DNA of 64,000 bases from Fibrobacter succinogenes (GTDB lineage: Bacteria; Fibrobacterota; Fibrobacteria; Fibrobacterales; Fibrobacteraceae): contig CACVQR010000003.1 in assembly GCA_902756345.1 (NCBI GenBank), forward strand, positions 174,259 through 238,258, written 5' to 3'. This document shows, in pieces, positions 17,527-26,772 of the stretch (positions are counted from its first letter, which is position 1; each line of letters starts with the position of its first letter). The notes beneath the pieces are model-generated. The model was not told where the DNA came from. It did not search any database and saw only the letters and a list, made by a program, of their open reading frames with translations. A program made the position numbers and the translations under genes.

Positions 17527-18237
17527 CTATTTAGCGGCTTCTTTTGCTTCTTTAGCGGTGCTCTTGAGCGAGTCGACGGCGTCCTTGACCGATTCCTTGG
17601 CGACTTCGGCTGCCTTGTCGGCGGCATCCTTGGCCGTTTCTTTGACAACTTCGGTTGCCTTGTCTGCGGCATCCTTGGCTGCTTCGGATGCCTTTTCGGC
17701 GGCCTTGTCCGTAATGGACTTGGTGATTTCGTTGGCTTTCTTTTCGGCGACGTCGAGCAAGTTCACCGGCTTCGAAGAATAACCCATCAATTCAAGAGAT
17801 GCCTTGTAGGCGTCGTAAGCGAACGCGGTGTCGCGGGTTTCGGGAATAATTCCGCCAAAGGGGAACAGGTGCAAAATCGTCAGCAGCACAAAGCAAATGA
17901 GCAATGCCTTGATGACTCCGAAAATTCCTCCGAGAATCCGGTCGGCTTTACCGACAGTCGTGTTTTCGGTAATGTGCTGGAGGAATCGCCCTACAAACAG
18001 GAACAGCAGGAACGGAACCAGGAATCCGATGCACATGCAAACGAGCTTTGTCGAAAATGCGCTTGCCTGCAACGTGTTTGAAACAAAGTCAGAAAGCAAG
18101 TCGCATGCAAAATAGGCGCCCACAATGCCTGCGGCCCAGGCAATCAGTCGGAATATCCCGCGGAAAAATCCGTGCCATAAACCGAGCAACATGAGAAAAA
18201 GAATGATGATGAGGCAGACAATGTCTATTGCGTTCAT
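17527..18237 (-). CDS. cvpA: CvpA family membrane protein with Ala/Lys/Asp-rich tail
   Basis: Residues 1-115 match the CvpA family: IDIVCLIIILFLMLLGLWHGFFRGIFRLIAWAAGIVGAYFACDLL and two further membrane helices. The family is linked to colicin V production and envelope integrity. Residues ~150-236 form a charged amphipathic helix of repeated ~11-residue units such as KDAADKATEVVKETA, resembling LEA/apolipoprotein-type repeats. Such a tail is not part of the core family. Lies downstream of the Ser/Thr kinase gene on the same strand with a 27-base gap, so the two may be co-transcribed. Confidence 0.82.
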   Translation of the reverse strand: MNAIDIVCLIIILFLMLLGLWHGFFRGIFRLIAWAAGIVGAYFACDLLSDFVSNTLQASAFSTKLVCMCIGFLVPFLLFLFVGRFLQHITENTTVGKADRILGGIFGVIKALLICFVLLTILHLFPFGGIIPETRDTAFAYDAYKASLELMGYSSKPVNLLDVAEKKANEITKSITDKAAEKASEAAKDAADKATEVVKETAKDAADKAAEVAKESVKDAVDSLKSTAKEAKEAAK

Positions 18238-18264
18238 GGAATTTGTTTTCTAAAAAAAGTTTGC

Positions 18265-19332
18265 CTAAATAAAACGTGTAATGATAAAACAAATTAAAAA
18301 GCCAATGATAGCGCCGATGCCAAGTCCCTTGAAAAAGTGAAACTTGATATGCGTCGGATAAATCGGGGGTTCGGTGAAAAGCGTTTCGTCGATTGAGTCG
18401 GTTTTCTGCTTGATAGAATCCTTGATGGCGTAAATCCACATGGCCATGTACGGAACCATATCGCGTGGGTAATTGCGCATGACAAGCGAAATTTGCTCGG
18501 CAGCATCGAATGCGGTGAGCGGACGCTTGTGCGGATCCTTGTTCAGCATCTTTGCGATCAATTTCTTTAAGCGGCGGGGGAGTTCCTTGTCAAAAGCCTT
18601 TTCGGTGACGCGGAGCTTCTGGATTCTCTGGAGCGTGTCGCTAAAGTTCGTGCCGCGGAAAATGTTTTGGCCCATGAGCATTTCGCTTGCGATAATGCCT
18701 ACGGCAAACAGGTCGGATGCTGGAGTGGCTTCTTCGCCGACAGTCTGTTCGGGGCTCATGTAAGTGACGGTACCGAGAATGGCGCCCGTTTGCGTTAATC
18801 GTTCGGCGTCTTCGCCCTTGTTGAACTTGAGCGGAGATTCCGTATGCGCGATGCCGAAATCGAGCAAATGGATTCGCCCGTCGTTATCGACCATGATGTT
18901 GGCGGGCTTGATGTCGCGGTGGACGATTCCCTTGCGGTGAGCTTCGCCCAAGGCACAAAGGATTTCGTGTAAAATGTTCAGAACAACCCAGAGAGGCGGC
19001 TGTTTTACTTTGTCAAGAATCTGACGAAGCGTGAGCCCGTGCACGAATTCCATGGACAGCGAAAGCTTGCCGTCTTTTTCTTTCCAAAGGGCGTAGGGCT
19101 TGGTAATGGCCGGGTGGTTTAGGTGCGCAAGGATATTGCCTTCTTGCATAAAGCGGCGGACATTGACATCGTTGTCTTCGATGTCCTGTTGCATTTGCTT
19201 GACCACGACCATGCGGTCGAGCGACTTGTCATGGCAAAGCCACAGCTGACCCATGGCGCCGGAACCCAGTTCCTGCGTCGGCGTGTACCCGCCAATCTTT
19301 GAAGGTTTTGCGCTTTTTCCTTCCACGTCCAA
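18265..19332 (-). CDS. Hanks-type serine/threonine protein kinase, membrane-anchored
   Basis: A ~355-residue kinase. The Gly loop ELGSGAMGQLWLCHD, catalytic Lys in MVVVKQM, catalytic loop HRDIKPANIMV, the DFG motif LLDFGIAHTE and the APE-like MSPEQTVGE are all intact, so it should be active. Residues ~335-355 form one C-terminal membrane helix (GIGAIIGFLICFIITRF) with no extracellular sensor beyond it. The annotated start is TTG at 19332, inside a heptamer array; GTG at 19326 is an alternative with GGAAG upstream. The heptamer array separates it from nadB upstream. Confidence 0.9.
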   Translation of the reverse strand: MDVEGKSAKPSKIGGYTPTQELGSGAMGQLWLCHDKSLDRMVVVKQMQQDIEDNDVNVRRFMQEGNILAHLNHPAITKPYALWKEKDGKLSLSMEFVHGLTLRQILDKVKQPPLWVVLNILHEILCALGEAHRKGIVHRDIKPANIMVDNDGRIHLLDFGIAHTESPLKFNKGEDAERLTQTGAILGTVTYMSPEQTVGEEATPASDLFAVGIIASEMLMGQNIFRGTNFSDTLQRIQKLRVTEKAFDKELPRRLKKLIAKMLNKDPHKRPLTAFDAAEQISLVMRNYPRDMVPYMAMWIYAIKDSIKQKTDSIDETLFTEPPIYPTHIKFHFFKGLGIGAIIGFLICFIITRFI

Positions 19333-19363
19333 CTTCCAACTGTCTACTGTCTACTTCCTACTT
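19331..19363 (-). repeat. Heptamer array, family H1, single copy
   Basis: On the minus strand about five units of GTAGGAA/GTAGACA/GTTGGAA. It contains the TAG stop codon of nadB (19358-19360) at one end and the TTG start of the kinase at the other. Confidence 0.85.
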
Positions 19364-20932
19364 TAAGTAAATCGTATGGTGTTTCGTCTTCGGGTCCAGA
19401 TTCGGATAATCCAGAATATAATGGAGACCGCGAGATTCCTTGCGGTGGAGTGCTGCAATCAGAATCATCTTCGATACCTGCAATGCATTCAGGAATTCAA
19501 TGAAGTACAGGTTTTCGGTTTCCTTGTTCTTGATGGCGGTATTGACATCTTTTTCAAGTTCTTCGACAACCTTGAGGCCCTGATTGAGCCCGGCAACCGT
19601 GCGCACGATTCCGCAATGCGTCCACATCATGTCCTGCAGAATCTTCTTGCGCTTGCGCCAGTAGGCGGACTTGGTGAACGAAACCTTTTCGTTCTTTCTT
19701 GACTTGCTTGTAACAATCTTTTCTTTCAGGAGACCGCTTTCGCTAATGTTGTCGACAGCGCGGATGGCGAAGACGACGCTTTCCAGAAGCGAATTCGAAG
19801 CCAAACGGTTTGCGCCGTGGACACCGGTAGCGGCGACTTCGCCGCAGGCGTACAGGCCCTTAATCTCGGTGCGGGACCATGTGTCGACCAGTACGCCTCC
19901 GCACATGTAATGTGCGGCCGGCACCACCGGAATCCACTGCTTGGTAATGTCAATTCCTGCTTCGAGGCACTTCGCGTAAATGTTCGGGAAATGGCTCTTG
20001 ATGTCTTTCGGCGTGCGACCGCTCAAGTCAATAAACATGTTGGGCTTGCCCAAGCGCTGCATTTCGCTATGAATGGCGCGGGCCACAATGTCGCGCGGTG
20101 CAAGGGAGTGCAGCGGGTGCACTTGGTTCATGAATTCTTCGCCCTTGTCGTTTTTCAAGATTCCGCCAAAGCCACGCACTGCTTCCGAAATCAGGAACGG
20201 CTTCTTGAGGTTCGGAGCGTAAAGACTCGTGGGGTGGAACTGCATGAATTCAATGTCTTGCAGCGCGGCCCCTGCGCGGGCAGCAATCGCCATACCGTCG
20301 CCGCAGCTGTCATGCGGGCAAACCGTGTACTGCCAGATACGACCGGCACCGCCAGTAGAAAGGATAGAAGCCTTTGCGTAAAGGTCTTCGACAATGCCCG
20401 TCTTCTGGTGAATAATCTTGGCACCGATGCAGCGCTTGTTCTTGCCTTCGCCCTTGCAAATCAAGTCCTTGATGTAGCAGTTTTCAATGTAGTGAATGTT
20501 CTTGTGCTTGTGCAGTTCGCAAAGCAGGGCGCGCATAATCTCTTTACCGGTGAGGTCTGCGGCGTGCAAAATACGGTGGTGGCTGTGGCCGCCTTCCAAG
20601 TGCAAGTCAAATTGTGTCTTGTCGGCGGGCGAGGGGGTGAACTGCACGCCCCACTTGACCAGCTGGCGAATGGTATCTGGGCCGCTCTTGGTCAGAATGT
20701 TCACGGGTTCTTTCTTGCAAAGGCCTGCACCAGCTTCCAGCGTGTCGTCAATATGGAACTTGAACTTGTCTGTTTTTTCGGTAACGGTCGCGATTCCGCC
20801 TTGAGCGTAGTTCGATGAGCCGTCCGGTTTCGCACCCTTAGTGAGAATAACAACCGAAAAGCCTTTTTCTGCGGCATGGAGTGCTGCACTCAAGCCAGAA
20901 ATTCCTGCTCCCAGAACCAAAATGTCGTACAT
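19358..20932 (-). CDS. nadB: L-aspartate oxidase
   Basis: An FAD enzyme that oxidises aspartate to iminoaspartate for NAD synthesis. The 524-residue protein opens with the dinucleotide fold YDILVLGAGISGLSAALHAAE, has SSNYAQGGIA, the active-site HSHHRILHAADLTGKEI, QFHPTSLY, and the flavin-binding GLYACGEVAATGVHGANRLASNSLLE. ATG 20932 with CGGAGTT upstream is chosen over the more distal Met. No nadA or nadC is adjacent. Its TAG stop falls within the H1 heptamer array, so its last codons may have been altered by the repeat. Confidence 0.95.
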   Translation of the reverse strand: MYDILVLGAGISGLSAALHAAEKGFSVVILTKGAKPDGSSNYAQGGIATVTEKTDKFKFHIDDTLEAGAGLCKKEPVNILTKSGPDTIRQLVKWGVQFTPSPADKTQFDLHLEGGHSHHRILHAADLTGKEIMRALLCELHKHKNIHYIENCYIKDLICKGEGKNKRCIGAKIIHQKTGIVEDLYAKASILSTGGAGRIWQYTVCPHDSCGDGMAIAARAGAALQDIEFMQFHPTSLYAPNLKKPFLISEAVRGFGGILKNDKGEEFMNQVHPLHSLAPRDIVARAIHSEMQRLGKPNMFIDLSGRTPKDIKSHFPNIYAKCLEAGIDITKQWIPVVPAAHYMCGGVLVDTWSRTEIKGLYACGEVAATGVHGANRLASNSLLESVVFAIRAVDNISESGLLKEKIVTSKSRKNEKVSFTKSAYWRKRKKILQDMMWTHCGIVRTVAGLNQGLKVVEELEKDVNTAIKNKETENLYFIEFLNALQVSKMILIAALHRKESRGLHYILDYPNLDPKTKHHTIYLK

Positions 20933-21080
20933 GACCGAACTCCGTTGACTAAACTTTGTTTTTTTCGGTGTATATAGATAGAAAAAAACGGCTATTTCGG
21001 CATTATTTGAATGCAAAATAAAAGTAATAGATTTTTTTTGCTACATTTTGCCCGACAAAAATTTCTATGGAGTCTACTCT

Positions 21081-23033
21081 ATGTTAACGTGGATTAATGA
21101 AAAAGCCAAGTGGATTATCGTTATCTTTGCCGCGGGTATCGTGGTGGGCCTTTTGGCCATGGACCGTGTCCCGAACCAAGGACACAGCTATCCGGTCGGC
21201 GTTGTAAACGACAAGAAGATTACTTATGCCGAGTTCGACTCCCGTATCAAGAACATCGTGCAAAACCAATACCAGGGCCAGCACCTCGAGGACGAACAGT
21301 ACAACCAGCTGCGTAGCGAAGTCTTCCGTAGCTTTGTTCGCCAGATTCTCTTGAACGAACAGTTCGAAAAAGCCGAACTGAGCGCGTCGGTCGCCGAACT
21401 CGAATCCGAATTCAGCCGCAATCCGGATGCCGTGCGTGCCCGCTTGGTGCAGGAAGCCCAGCGCCGCCTGTACATGATCCAGCAGCAGGCTACCAGCCAG
21501 GAAGACCTGATGCAGCGTAGCAATGCATATATTGCCAGCCTCCCGAAGTTCCTTACCGATTCTACTTTCAACAAGGACGAATACGACGCTTGGCTCAAGA
21601 CTCCCGAAGCTTTCCGCTGGGGTGTGATGCTTCAGCTCGAAGAAGACCTGAAGGTTAACACGATTCCGGCTCGCCAACTGCAAGTGCTGGTCGGCGCTTC
21701 TGTACACCCGACGTCTCTCGAAGCGAACTGGAATGTTAACCGTCGCATGACCGACTACGAACTGCAGGTGGCGGTTGTCAACGGTGTAGATTTCAAGGCT
21801 GACGAAAATGCCGTGGACAGCGTGATGGTCGCTGGCTACTTCAATGCCCATCGCGACAGCTTCTTTGTCAAGAAGGACATGGCCCAGTTTGAATTTGCAT
21901 ACCTCCCGGTCGAAGCTACTGCTGGCGATGACGCGCGCATTCGCGAATATGCCATGACGCTTTATTACCAGCTGACCGATTCCTCTTCGACTACCACGTT
22001 CGAAGACATGGCCCGTATTTCTTCCGAAGATGCATCCACTGCTGAAAAGGGCGGCGTCTTGAGCGACGACTATGTGGGTCGTGGTGTCTATGTCAAGGAA
22101 TTCGAAGATGTCGCTTTCGGTCTCGATTCCGGTGCCGTTTCCGAACCGGTTCGTACCCGCTTTGGCTACCACATCATCAAGAGCCTCGGCAAGTCCAAGG
22201 ATTCTACCGGTGCTGATCTCGTGAAGGTCGCACATATCCTTCTCGTCGTGAACGCTTCTTCTGAAACAATCGATAGCCTCGAAGGCATTCTCACCAAGGT
22301 GAAGGCTTCTGTCGATGCTGGCAAGACTTTTGCCGATGCTGCCAAGGAACTGAACCTCGATGTTCACACTTCTAACTGGATTTCTCGTGGCGACAATATC
22401 GAAGGTGTCGGTTACCTGAAGGGGCTTGCCGCTTATGCCTGGCCGAACGAAAATCTCCCGGACGAAGCTAGCAAGGTTTCTCCGATCTTGAAGAACAACA
22501 AGTGGGTCGTGGTTGCTGAAAAGGTCAAGGAACTCAAGGCTGGTGAACGCAGCGTTGACCTGTACTTCAACAGCATCAAGAATACGCTTCTCCGCAACAA
22601 GGCCGCTGCCGCTGCTGAAGCTTACCTCGCTTCCGTTGCCGACAAGGTGAAGGCCTGGGCTCCGGCTGATAGCGCCGCCGATTCTGCAGCTGTTGCCGCA
22701 AACAAGATTGAAAAGGTGAATATGGAGCATGTGACCGCCTCTGTCGACGGCTACGTGCCGGGCTTCGGCTATGGCAGCAACCGAATTTCCAAGATTCTCG
22801 AAAATACCAAGGAAGGTGAATGGAGCTCTGCCGTCGCTACCGAAAACGGTGCCGTGATGGTCAAGGTCGTCTCCAAGAAGGTTCCTGAAGAAGCCTCCGT
22901 TAAGGAAGCCGTGAAGACCGAAATTGCAAATACCAGCAGCTACGTCGCTATGAGCTTGTTCAATGATTTTGTGAACAACCTCGAAAATTCGACCGCTGTA
23001 GAAAGCAATCTCGACCTCTACTACAGAGACTAG
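21081..23033 (+). CDS. Periplasmic peptidyl-prolyl isomerase, PpiC/SurA/PpiD type
   Basis: A 650-residue foldase for exported proteins. An N-terminal anchor helix (AKWIIVIFAAGIVVGLLAM) is followed by a SurA-like N domain (VGVVNDKKITYAEFDSRI), and by parvulin-like segments: one with GGVLSDDYVGRG into VRTRFGYHIIKSLG (around residues 340-380) and a second, more degenerate one beginning VKVAHILLVVNA. The overall plan matches PpiD. ATG 21081 has GGAG 8-9 bases upstream. The stop codon TAG overlaps the -35 region of the tRNA-Glu promoter. Confidence 0.88.
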   Translation: MLTWINEKAKWIIVIFAAGIVVGLLAMDRVPNQGHSYPVGVVNDKKITYAEFDSRIKNIVQNQYQGQHLEDEQYNQLRSEVFRSFVRQILLNEQFEKAELSASVAELESEFSRNPDAVRARLVQEAQRRLYMIQQQATSQEDLMQRSNAYIASLPKFLTDSTFNKDEYDAWLKTPEAFRWGVMLQLEEDLKVNTIPARQLQVLVGASVHPTSLEANWNVNRRMTDYELQVAVVNGVDFKADENAVDSVMVAGYFNAHRDSFFVKKDMAQFEFAYLPVEATAGDDARIREYAMTLYYQLTDSSSTTTFEDMARISSEDASTAEKGGVLSDDYVGRGVYVKEFEDVAFGLDSGAVSEPVRTRFGYHIIKSLGKSKDSTGADLVKVAHILLVVNASSETIDSLEGILTKVKASVDAGKTFADAAKELNLDVHTSNWISRGDNIEGVGYLKGLAAYAWPNENLPDEASKVSPILKNNKWVVVAEKVKELKAGERSVDLYFNSIKNTLLRNKAAAAAEAYLASVADKVKAWAPADSAADSAAVAANKIEKVNMEHVTASVDGYVPGFGYGSNRISKILENTKEGEWSSAVATENGAVMVKVVSKKVPEEASVKEAVKTEIANTSSYVAMSLFNDFVNNLENSTAVESNLDLYYRD

Positions 23034-23058
23034 ACAGAAAATTGGTGGTTTGCTATAT
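23031..23058 (+). promoter_or_regulatory. Promoter of tRNA-Glu
   Basis: -35 TAGACA at 23031-23036 (overlapping the preceding stop codon), a 16-nt spacer and -10 TATATT at 23053-23058, 35 bases before the mature tRNA. It is the clearest stable-RNA promoter in the window. Confidence 0.6.
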
Positions 23059-23093
23059 TTGGCGTCGCTGTTTCGGCACACCAAATAGCATTC

Positions 23094-23166
23094 GGTGCCA
23101 TCGTCTAGTGGTCTAGGACACTGGCCTCTCACGCCGGTAACAAGGGTTCGAGTCCCTTTGGCACTA
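23094..23166 (+). tRNA. tRNA-Glu (anticodon CTC)
   Basis: A 73-nt cloverleaf: acceptor GGTGCCA pairing with TGGCACT, D arm GTCTAG...CTAGGAC, anticodon arm CTGGC-CTCTCAC-GCCGG with anticodon CTC, and T arm AAGGG-TTCGAGT-CCCTT. CCA is not encoded. Confidence 0.95.
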
Positions 23167-23170
23167 TTAA

Positions 23171-23196
23171 AACGGATCCGCAGGGTCCGTTTTTTG
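23171..23196 (+). terminator. Rho-independent terminator of tRNA-Glu
   Basis: Stem AACGGATCC/GGGTCCGTT with loop GCA followed by TTTTTTG, 4 bases after the tRNA. Confidence 0.85.
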
Positions 23197-23290
23197 TTGT
23201 CGTGTAATTGTCAACTATTAAAAAAAACATAAAATTTTTAGTCACACTGTTAAAATTTATTTATATATTATGCCCATACGGATTGGGTAA

Positions 23291-25336
23291 ATGAGATTAT
23301 TTGACGAAAAAGTGGTGTTACGGTTCTTGCTGGTAATAGCAAGTGTTTTTTTTGCAGCATTCATTCCAGAAATTCTATCGGGTAAGGAGCGTCTAATTTG
23401 GGCGGTCCCTTATATTCTTGCCGACTTTTTCCTGGTCATAGTGGCTGTTTTGTATCGTTTCCCGGTTATTGGCAACCGCAAGCGCATGCGCGAAGATGTC
23501 AATATCGCCCCTCCGGCAGCCGATCCGGTACCTATCCGTGATTTCAAGAAAGACCTCATGGAACGAGACGAACTGTTCCAGATGATGGTCGATATTTCCG
23601 CCAGCGGATTCTGGACTTTTGACGTCATTACCGGAAAAGTCTACTGGTCACACCGCGCAATCAAGCTTTTGCAGGCCGAAGCAAGCACTATGCTCGATTC
23701 CTTTGACCTGCTCAAGGAACGCATTGTCGAAAGCGACTGGCTCCAGTTCAAGAAGGCTCTGCAGGTCGCCCTTGAAAATGGCGAAAAGTTCAGCATGATG
23801 ATCAATTTGTTGAAGGCCAAGTCCGGCGAAGGCCGCTTGATGCTTTCGGGCCACGTGCAGCTGAACGAAGACGGTCACCCCATTCGCATTGTGGGTTCCC
23901 TCGACGAAAATTCCGACAAGCAGGCCCAGGCCAAGCAGAATTACTATTACGCCTATCAAGACGCCCTGACGGGTGTCTATAACCGCAAGTTCTTCCTTGA
24001 AAAGCTCAAGGTCGATGTCGACATGGCTCTCAAGAGACCCGATTACCTGTTTGCGGTGGCCCTTCTGGACATTGACCGTTTTGGAGCGATCAATACATCT
24101 TATTCCATTAATGTAGGCGACAGCGTTTTGCGCATTGTCGCTGACCGTATTAAGGCACAGTGCCGTACCGGAGACACCATTGCCCGTATCGGTCCGGATG
24201 TCTTTGCAATCGTTTTGCACGATATCCAGTTCAATAACGACGATAACGATATCAAGTCCATAGTCCGTAGAATCCATAATGCGGTAAAGCAGCCTATCCA
24301 GTTGGAAGGCCGCGAACTTTATATCGGCGTTTCGATGGCGGTGGCCCTCAACCGTGAAGTAGACTGCGTCGAAGATATCATGGCGAACGTCACCTCGAGC
24401 CTTCGTGAAATGAAGAAGAGCGTGGCCCATGGCGGAATCCAGTTCTTTAGCGGTGGCATCCGTGAAAAGGCCATGAAGCTCTACAAGCTCGAATTTGACA
24501 TCCGCAGGGCTCTCCAGGCGCGTGAATTTGTGCTGTTCTACCAGCCGATTGTCGATGTTTCTAACGGAAACCGCGTGGCAGCCTTCGAGGCGCTTGTCCG
24601 TTGGAACCAATCCGAAAACAAGTTCATTTCGCCGGCAGAATTTATCCCGATTGCCGAAGAAACGGGCCTCATTATCCCGATGGGCGCCCAGATCTTGAGA
24701 ATGGCATGCTTGCAGGCTAAGGCCTGGGCCGACCAGGGCTATACCGACTTGCAGGTGGCCGTGAACTTCTCGGCAAAGCAGTTTGCGCTCGACAACATGA
24801 TCGACGATATCAAGCAGGTGTTGCTTGAAACGCATTTGAACCCGAAGAACCTGAAGCTCGAAATTACCGAATACACAGCCGTGTGCGAAGCCGAAAAGAC
24901 GGTGAAAATCATGAAGGCTCTTTCGGGAATGGGTATCCAGATTTCGATTGATGACTTCGGTACGGGTTACAGTAGTCTTTCTTACCTCAAGCAGTTCCCG
25001 ATTCATACGCTCAAGATGGACAAGTCCTTCATTGACCACGTGACCGATGACGAAGAAGACGCCTCGTTTGCCCGCATGGTGATTGGCATTGCCAAGTCCC
25101 TGAATCTTGACTTGATTGCCGAAGGTGTCGAAAGCGAGGAACAGCTCGACTTCTTGAAGTCCGAAGGATGCAAACTGATTCAGGGTTTCTATTTCAGCAA
25201 GCCGCTATCGGCCGAGAAGGCTTACGAATACTTGCAGCAGCATTATATGCCTGCATCGTCTGCAACCGCAGAAAAGGCTGCAAAGGAAATCCCCGTAATC
25301 GAAAGAGGTTACGTCGGAGAAAGTTATATTCCGTAG
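23291..25336 (+). CDS. Membrane PAS-GGDEF-EAL protein, probable c-di-GMP phosphodiesterase
   Basis: A 681-residue protein. Two N-terminal membrane helices (residues ~10-55) precede a PAS-like region (FQMMVDISASGFWTFDVITGKVYWSH). The GGDEF domain begins DALTGVYNRKFFLEK, but the active site reads RIGPDVFAIVL instead of GGDEF, so cyclase activity is unlikely. The EAL domain is complete: FEALVRWNQ, LKLEITEYTA, IDDFGTGYSSLSYL, KMDKSFI and IAEGVE. The likely role is c-di-GMP breakdown, possibly with GTP binding by the degenerate domain. The 3' end overlaps that of the convergent tatD by 13 bases. Confidence 0.92.
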   Translation: MRLFDEKVVLRFLLVIASVFFAAFIPEILSGKERLIWAVPYILADFFLVIVAVLYRFPVIGNRKRMREDVNIAPPAADPVPIRDFKKDLMERDELFQMMVDISASGFWTFDVITGKVYWSHRAIKLLQAEASTMLDSFDLLKERIVESDWLQFKKALQVALENGEKFSMMINLLKAKSGEGRLMLSGHVQLNEDGHPIRIVGSLDENSDKQAQAKQNYYYAYQDALTGVYNRKFFLEKLKVDVDMALKRPDYLFAVALLDIDRFGAINTSYSINVGDSVLRIVADRIKAQCRTGDTIARIGPDVFAIVLHDIQFNNDDNDIKSIVRRIHNAVKQPIQLEGRELYIGVSMAVALNREVDCVEDIMANVTSSLREMKKSVAHGGIQFFSGGIREKAMKLYKLEFDIRRALQAREFVLFYQPIVDVSNGNRVAAFEALVRWNQSENKFISPAEFIPIAEETGLIIPMGAQILRMACLQAKAWADQGYTDLQVAVNFSAKQFALDNMIDDIKQVLLETHLNPKNLKLEITEYTAVCEAEKTVKIMKALSGMGIQISIDDFGTGYSSLSYLKQFPIHTLKMDKSFIDHVTDDEEDASFARMVIGIAKSLNLDLIAEGVESEEQLDFLKSEGCKLIQGFYFSKPLSAEKAYEYLQQHYMPASSATAEKAAKEIPVIERGYVGESYIP

Positions 25337-26127
25337 CAACGGTGAGTGTTTTCACGGCAGTCCCTGTAGAGCTCATCTACAGGGATTTCTTTTACCTGGG
25401 CGAGTGCCTGTGCAATGTAGGGAATATAGCCCGAATGGCAGGGTTTTCCGCGGTATGGGATGGGGGCCATGTAGGGGGAGTCGGTTTCCAGGAGCATCTG
25501 GTTCATGGGCACGAGGGCTGCGGCATCGCGCACGTTTTGCGCATTCTTGAACGTCACGATTCCCGTAAAGCCTACGAAAATGCTTGCCCCGCGGTATTTC
25601 AGGTCCAGCAATTGTGCGCAGAATTTAGGCGAGCCCGTAAAGCAGTGAACGTGAATCTTGCTTCCACGAAGGTCGGCATTACGCAATACTGCAAGCGCAT
25701 CGTCGTCGGCTTCGCGCAGGTGCAAAACCAGCGGCTTGCCCGATTTGAGCCCGAGTTCCAGATGGCGCTCGAAAAGCTTGACCTGTTCGGCCTTGGTGTC
25801 TGAACCGTAGTGGTAATCCAGTCCGAATTCGCCACAGGCGACACACTTGGGGTGCTTCAGGTATTTAAGCAGTTTTGCTTCGTCTTCGGCGGTTTCCGTC
25901 AAAACATATTCCGGATGAATCCCGTAAGCGGCGTAGACATTTGGATATTTTTCAGAGAGCTCTTGGGCGCGGGCAAAGTCTGCCGGATCGCATGCCACGT
26001 GAATATAGGCTTCGGGAGCCTGGATGTTTTGGTCCGGGTCGTGGGCGAGGCGTGAAAACAGATTGCCGACGGCTTCGCCGGAATGCTGTTCGTAGGAATC
26101 CAAATGACAATGCGTATCGATAAACAT
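25324..26127 (-). CDS. tatD: TatD family metal-dependent hydrolase (deoxyribonuclease)
   Basis: A 267-residue TIM-barrel hydrolase. N-terminal MFIDTHCHLDSYE, GEFGLDYHY, PLVLHLREADDDAL, KIHVHCFTGSPKF and LLETDSPYMAPIPYRGK are the TatD metal and substrate motifs. Relatives are 3'-5' DNA exonucleases or RNA-processing enzymes. ATG 26127 precedes MFIDTH; the upstream open frame adds only three residues. Its 5' side borders an H2 heptamer palindrome. Confidence 0.92.
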   Translation of the reverse strand: MFIDTHCHLDSYEQHSGEAVGNLFSRLAHDPDQNIQAPEAYIHVACDPADFARAQELSEKYPNVYAAYGIHPEYVLTETAEDEAKLLKYLKHPKCVACGEFGLDYHYGSDTKAEQVKLFERHLELGLKSGKPLVLHLREADDDALAVLRNADLRGSKIHVHCFTGSPKFCAQLLDLKYRGASIFVGFTGIVTFKNAQNVRDAAALVPMNQMLLETDSPYMAPIPYRGKPCHSGYIPYIAQALAQVKEIPVDELYRDCRENTHRCYGI

Positions 26128-26132
26128 AATTA

Positions 26133-26212
26133 CCAATGTGTGGTGTGGAATGTGTGATGAGTAATGGGAAAAATTTTCATTTCACATTACACAATTCACA
26201 TTACACATCATC
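26133..26212. repeat. Inverted heptamer arrays, family H2
   Basis: About five TGTGTGA/TGTGGAA/TGAGTAA heptamers face five complementary CATTACA/CATTTCA/CATCATC heptamers across a short AT centre (AAAATTTT-like). It fills the whole gap between greA and tatD and abuts the greA TGA stop codon. Confidence 0.85.
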
Positions 26213-26678
26213 AATATTTCACTTCCACGATTTCGTATGTAATCAGGCCTTTGGGTGCTTGCACTTGCACCTGGTCGCCTTGTTTTTTGCCCATTAGGGC
26301 TTCGCCTACGGGCGATTTCATGCTGATTCGGCCTTGCAGCGGGTCGATTTCCTTTTCGCCCACGATAGAGTAGGTGCGTTCGCGCTTGGTCTTGATGTCC
26401 TTCATCTTGACCGTTGCGCCAAAGCGGACTGTGCCGTCGTCAGATGCCTGTGATTCCACTACCTGCGCGCCGTCCAGAATGCGGTCCAGTTCGCGGAGCC
26501 TGCGGTCGATTTCGCGCACGCGCATGCGTCCGTACGTGTAGGCCGCATTTTCGCTGCGGTCACCCTCGGCTGCAGCCGCCTGCACCTGGTTGATCATGGC
26601 GGGGCGTTCCACGTATTTCAAGTGTTCCCATTCCGCCTTGAACTTTTCAAAGCCTTCTTTAGAAATCAAGTGTTTCAT
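26211..26678 (-). CDS. greA: Transcription elongation factor GreA/GreB
   Basis: A 155-residue factor that rescues backtracked RNA polymerase by stimulating transcript cleavage. The N-terminal coiled coil (KEGFEKFKAEWEHLKYVERPAMINQVQAAAAEGDRSENAAYTYGR) carries the acidic tip EGDRSENA, and the C-terminal FKBP-like domain includes SPVGEALMGKKQGDQVQV. The YTYGRMRVREIDRRLRELDRILD segment resembles GreB as much as GreA. A TACATT -10 lies 7 bases before the ATG, suggesting a leaderless transcript. Confidence 0.93.
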   Translation of the reverse strand: MKHLISKEGFEKFKAEWEHLKYVERPAMINQVQAAAAEGDRSENAAYTYGRMRVREIDRRLRELDRILDGAQVVESQASDDGTVRFGATVKMKDIKTKRERTYSIVGEKEIDPLQGRISMKSPVGEALMGKKQGDQVQVQAPKGLITYEIVEVKY

Positions 26679-26685
26679 CGACCTA

Positions 26686-26691
26686 AATGTA
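26686..26691 (-). promoter_or_regulatory. -10 element of greA
   Basis: TACATT (minus strand) 7 bases upstream of the greA ATG, so transcription should begin at or next to the start codon. The -35 region is weak. Confidence 0.4.
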
Positions 26692-26725
26692 GAAAATGTG
26701 ATGACGACTAGCTACATATTTCTGC

Positions 26726-26753
26726 CGACTGTCTACTGTCTACTTCCTACTAT
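26726..26753 (+). repeat. Heptamer array, family H1, single copy
   Basis: ACTGTCT/ACTTCCT/ACTATTG units (stop-free orientation on this strand) immediately upstream of the TATATT -10 (26757-26762) and the ATG at 26773. Confidence 0.82.
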
Positions 26754-26772
26754 TGCTATATTTGCCCCCGCA

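Noticed and set aside
21084..23132. 682-residue open frame on the minus strand
   Set aside because: Antisense to the PpiC foldase gene; composition is that of a reversed GC-biased codon pattern, no domain, and it runs through the tRNA.
23648..25039. 463-residue minus-strand open frame
   Set aside because: Antisense of the GGDEF-EAL gene without any recognisable motif.
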